From Deltaproteobacteria bacterium (GTDB lineage Bacteria > Desulfobacterota > DSM-4660 > Desulfatiglandales > HGW-15), in contig JAFGPH010000238.1 in the NCBI GenBank assembly GCA_016926135.1, forward strand, positions 1 through 16,844: 16,844 bases of DNA, in the 5' to 3' direction. Made by a program: the position numbers and the translations under genes. How positions within the stretch are numbered: the first letter of the stretch is position 1; each line of letters begins with the position of its first letter. Below are positions 16,742-16,844 of the stretch, one piece after another. The notes under the pieces are model-generated. The model was not told the DNA's origin and ran no database searches. It was given only the letters and a program-made list of their open reading frames with translations.

Positions 16742-16844
16742 TCAGGGTTTCCGTGCCGGCGGGAAATAGACGGCGAAGGTCGTTTCTCCGGAGCGATGGC
16801 AGTCTTCGGGTTTGGAGCAGGAGGAACATTCACTGATTCTGCCC
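16742..16844 (-). CDS. Possible C-terminal end of a cysteine-rich protein entering from the right edge (partial)
   Basis: Reading leftward from the edge, one frame gives 33 residues to a TGA at 16742-16744. They include ECSSCSKPEDCHRSGE, with a C-x2-C-x5-C spacing that could bind a metal or Fe-S cluster, and end FAVYFPPARKP. The frame is short and another minus-strand frame is also open here, so this is tentative. It would converge on mgtE with a 52-bp gap. No product name can be given. Confidence 0.35.
   Translation of the reverse strand, partial: GRISECSSCSKPEDCHRSGETTFAVYFPPARKP

Overview
The window is a stretch of ordinary bacterial chromosome, moderately GC-rich by eye. It carries well-spaced sigma70-type promoters and mostly good Shine-Dalgarno sites. 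The gene content and pairings (LysM-protein/dprA/topA, ileS/lspA/lgt, DHH phosphoesterase/mgtE, a stand-alone receiver domain, a DUF4124/trypsin-like protease) best suit a Gram-negative of the Desulfobacterota (former Deltaproteobacteria), perhaps near the Syntrophobacteria. That assignment is inference from gene content and protein style, not from a search. I see no phage, transposon, CRISPR, rRNA or tRNA.

Layout, left to right. 1-908 (-): N-terminal part of an exported trypsin-like serine protease that runs off the left edge. It is divergent from a stand-alone receiver-domain response regulator (1086-1583, +). 1592-6633 (-): a secreted LysM protein, dprA and topA, transcribed leftward from a strong promoter at about 6700 and probably a second one before dprA. 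topA ends only 8 bp from the response-regulator stop. 6768-6947 (-): a 59-residue protein of unknown function. 6948-7396: a 449-bp divergent control region with a promoter in each direction, a terminator-like hairpin in the leftward leader and an interleaved pair of complementary 6-mers in the rightward leader. 7397-8209 (+): alpha/beta hydrolase. 8286-8912 (+): cytidylate-kinase-like protein, ending inside a perfect 15-bp hairpin. 9015-13210 (-): ileS, lspA and lgt in one transcription unit, with ileS and lspA overlapping as GTGA. 13370-14164 (+): sugar-phosphate isomerase/AP-endonuclease-type TIM barrel, divergent from ileS. 14282-16689 (+): DHH-family phosphoesterase and the magnesium channel mgtE, 17 bp apart. 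16742-16844 (-): possible C-terminal end of a cysteine-rich protein that enters from the right edge.

How the genes fit together. LspA and Lgt act on the same lipoprotein precursors, so their joint unit makes biochemical sense; its link to ileS is widespread in bacteria. DprA (single-stranded DNA, recombination, transformation) and TopA (supercoiling) are common neighbours. Pairing a DHH phosphoesterase with a Mg2+ channel suggests, without proving, a link between nucleotide or RNA turnover and Mg2+ homeostasis.

I find no convincing new multi-gene system. The most interesting unexplained items are RNA- or DNA-level: the possible pseudoknot before the hydrolase, a possible short RNA or attenuated leader before the 59-aa gene, the long hairpin that contains a stop codon at 8896-8929, and a 24-bp palindrome inside the isomerase gene. 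At the protein level, TopA seems to carry a roughly 25-30 residue insertion.
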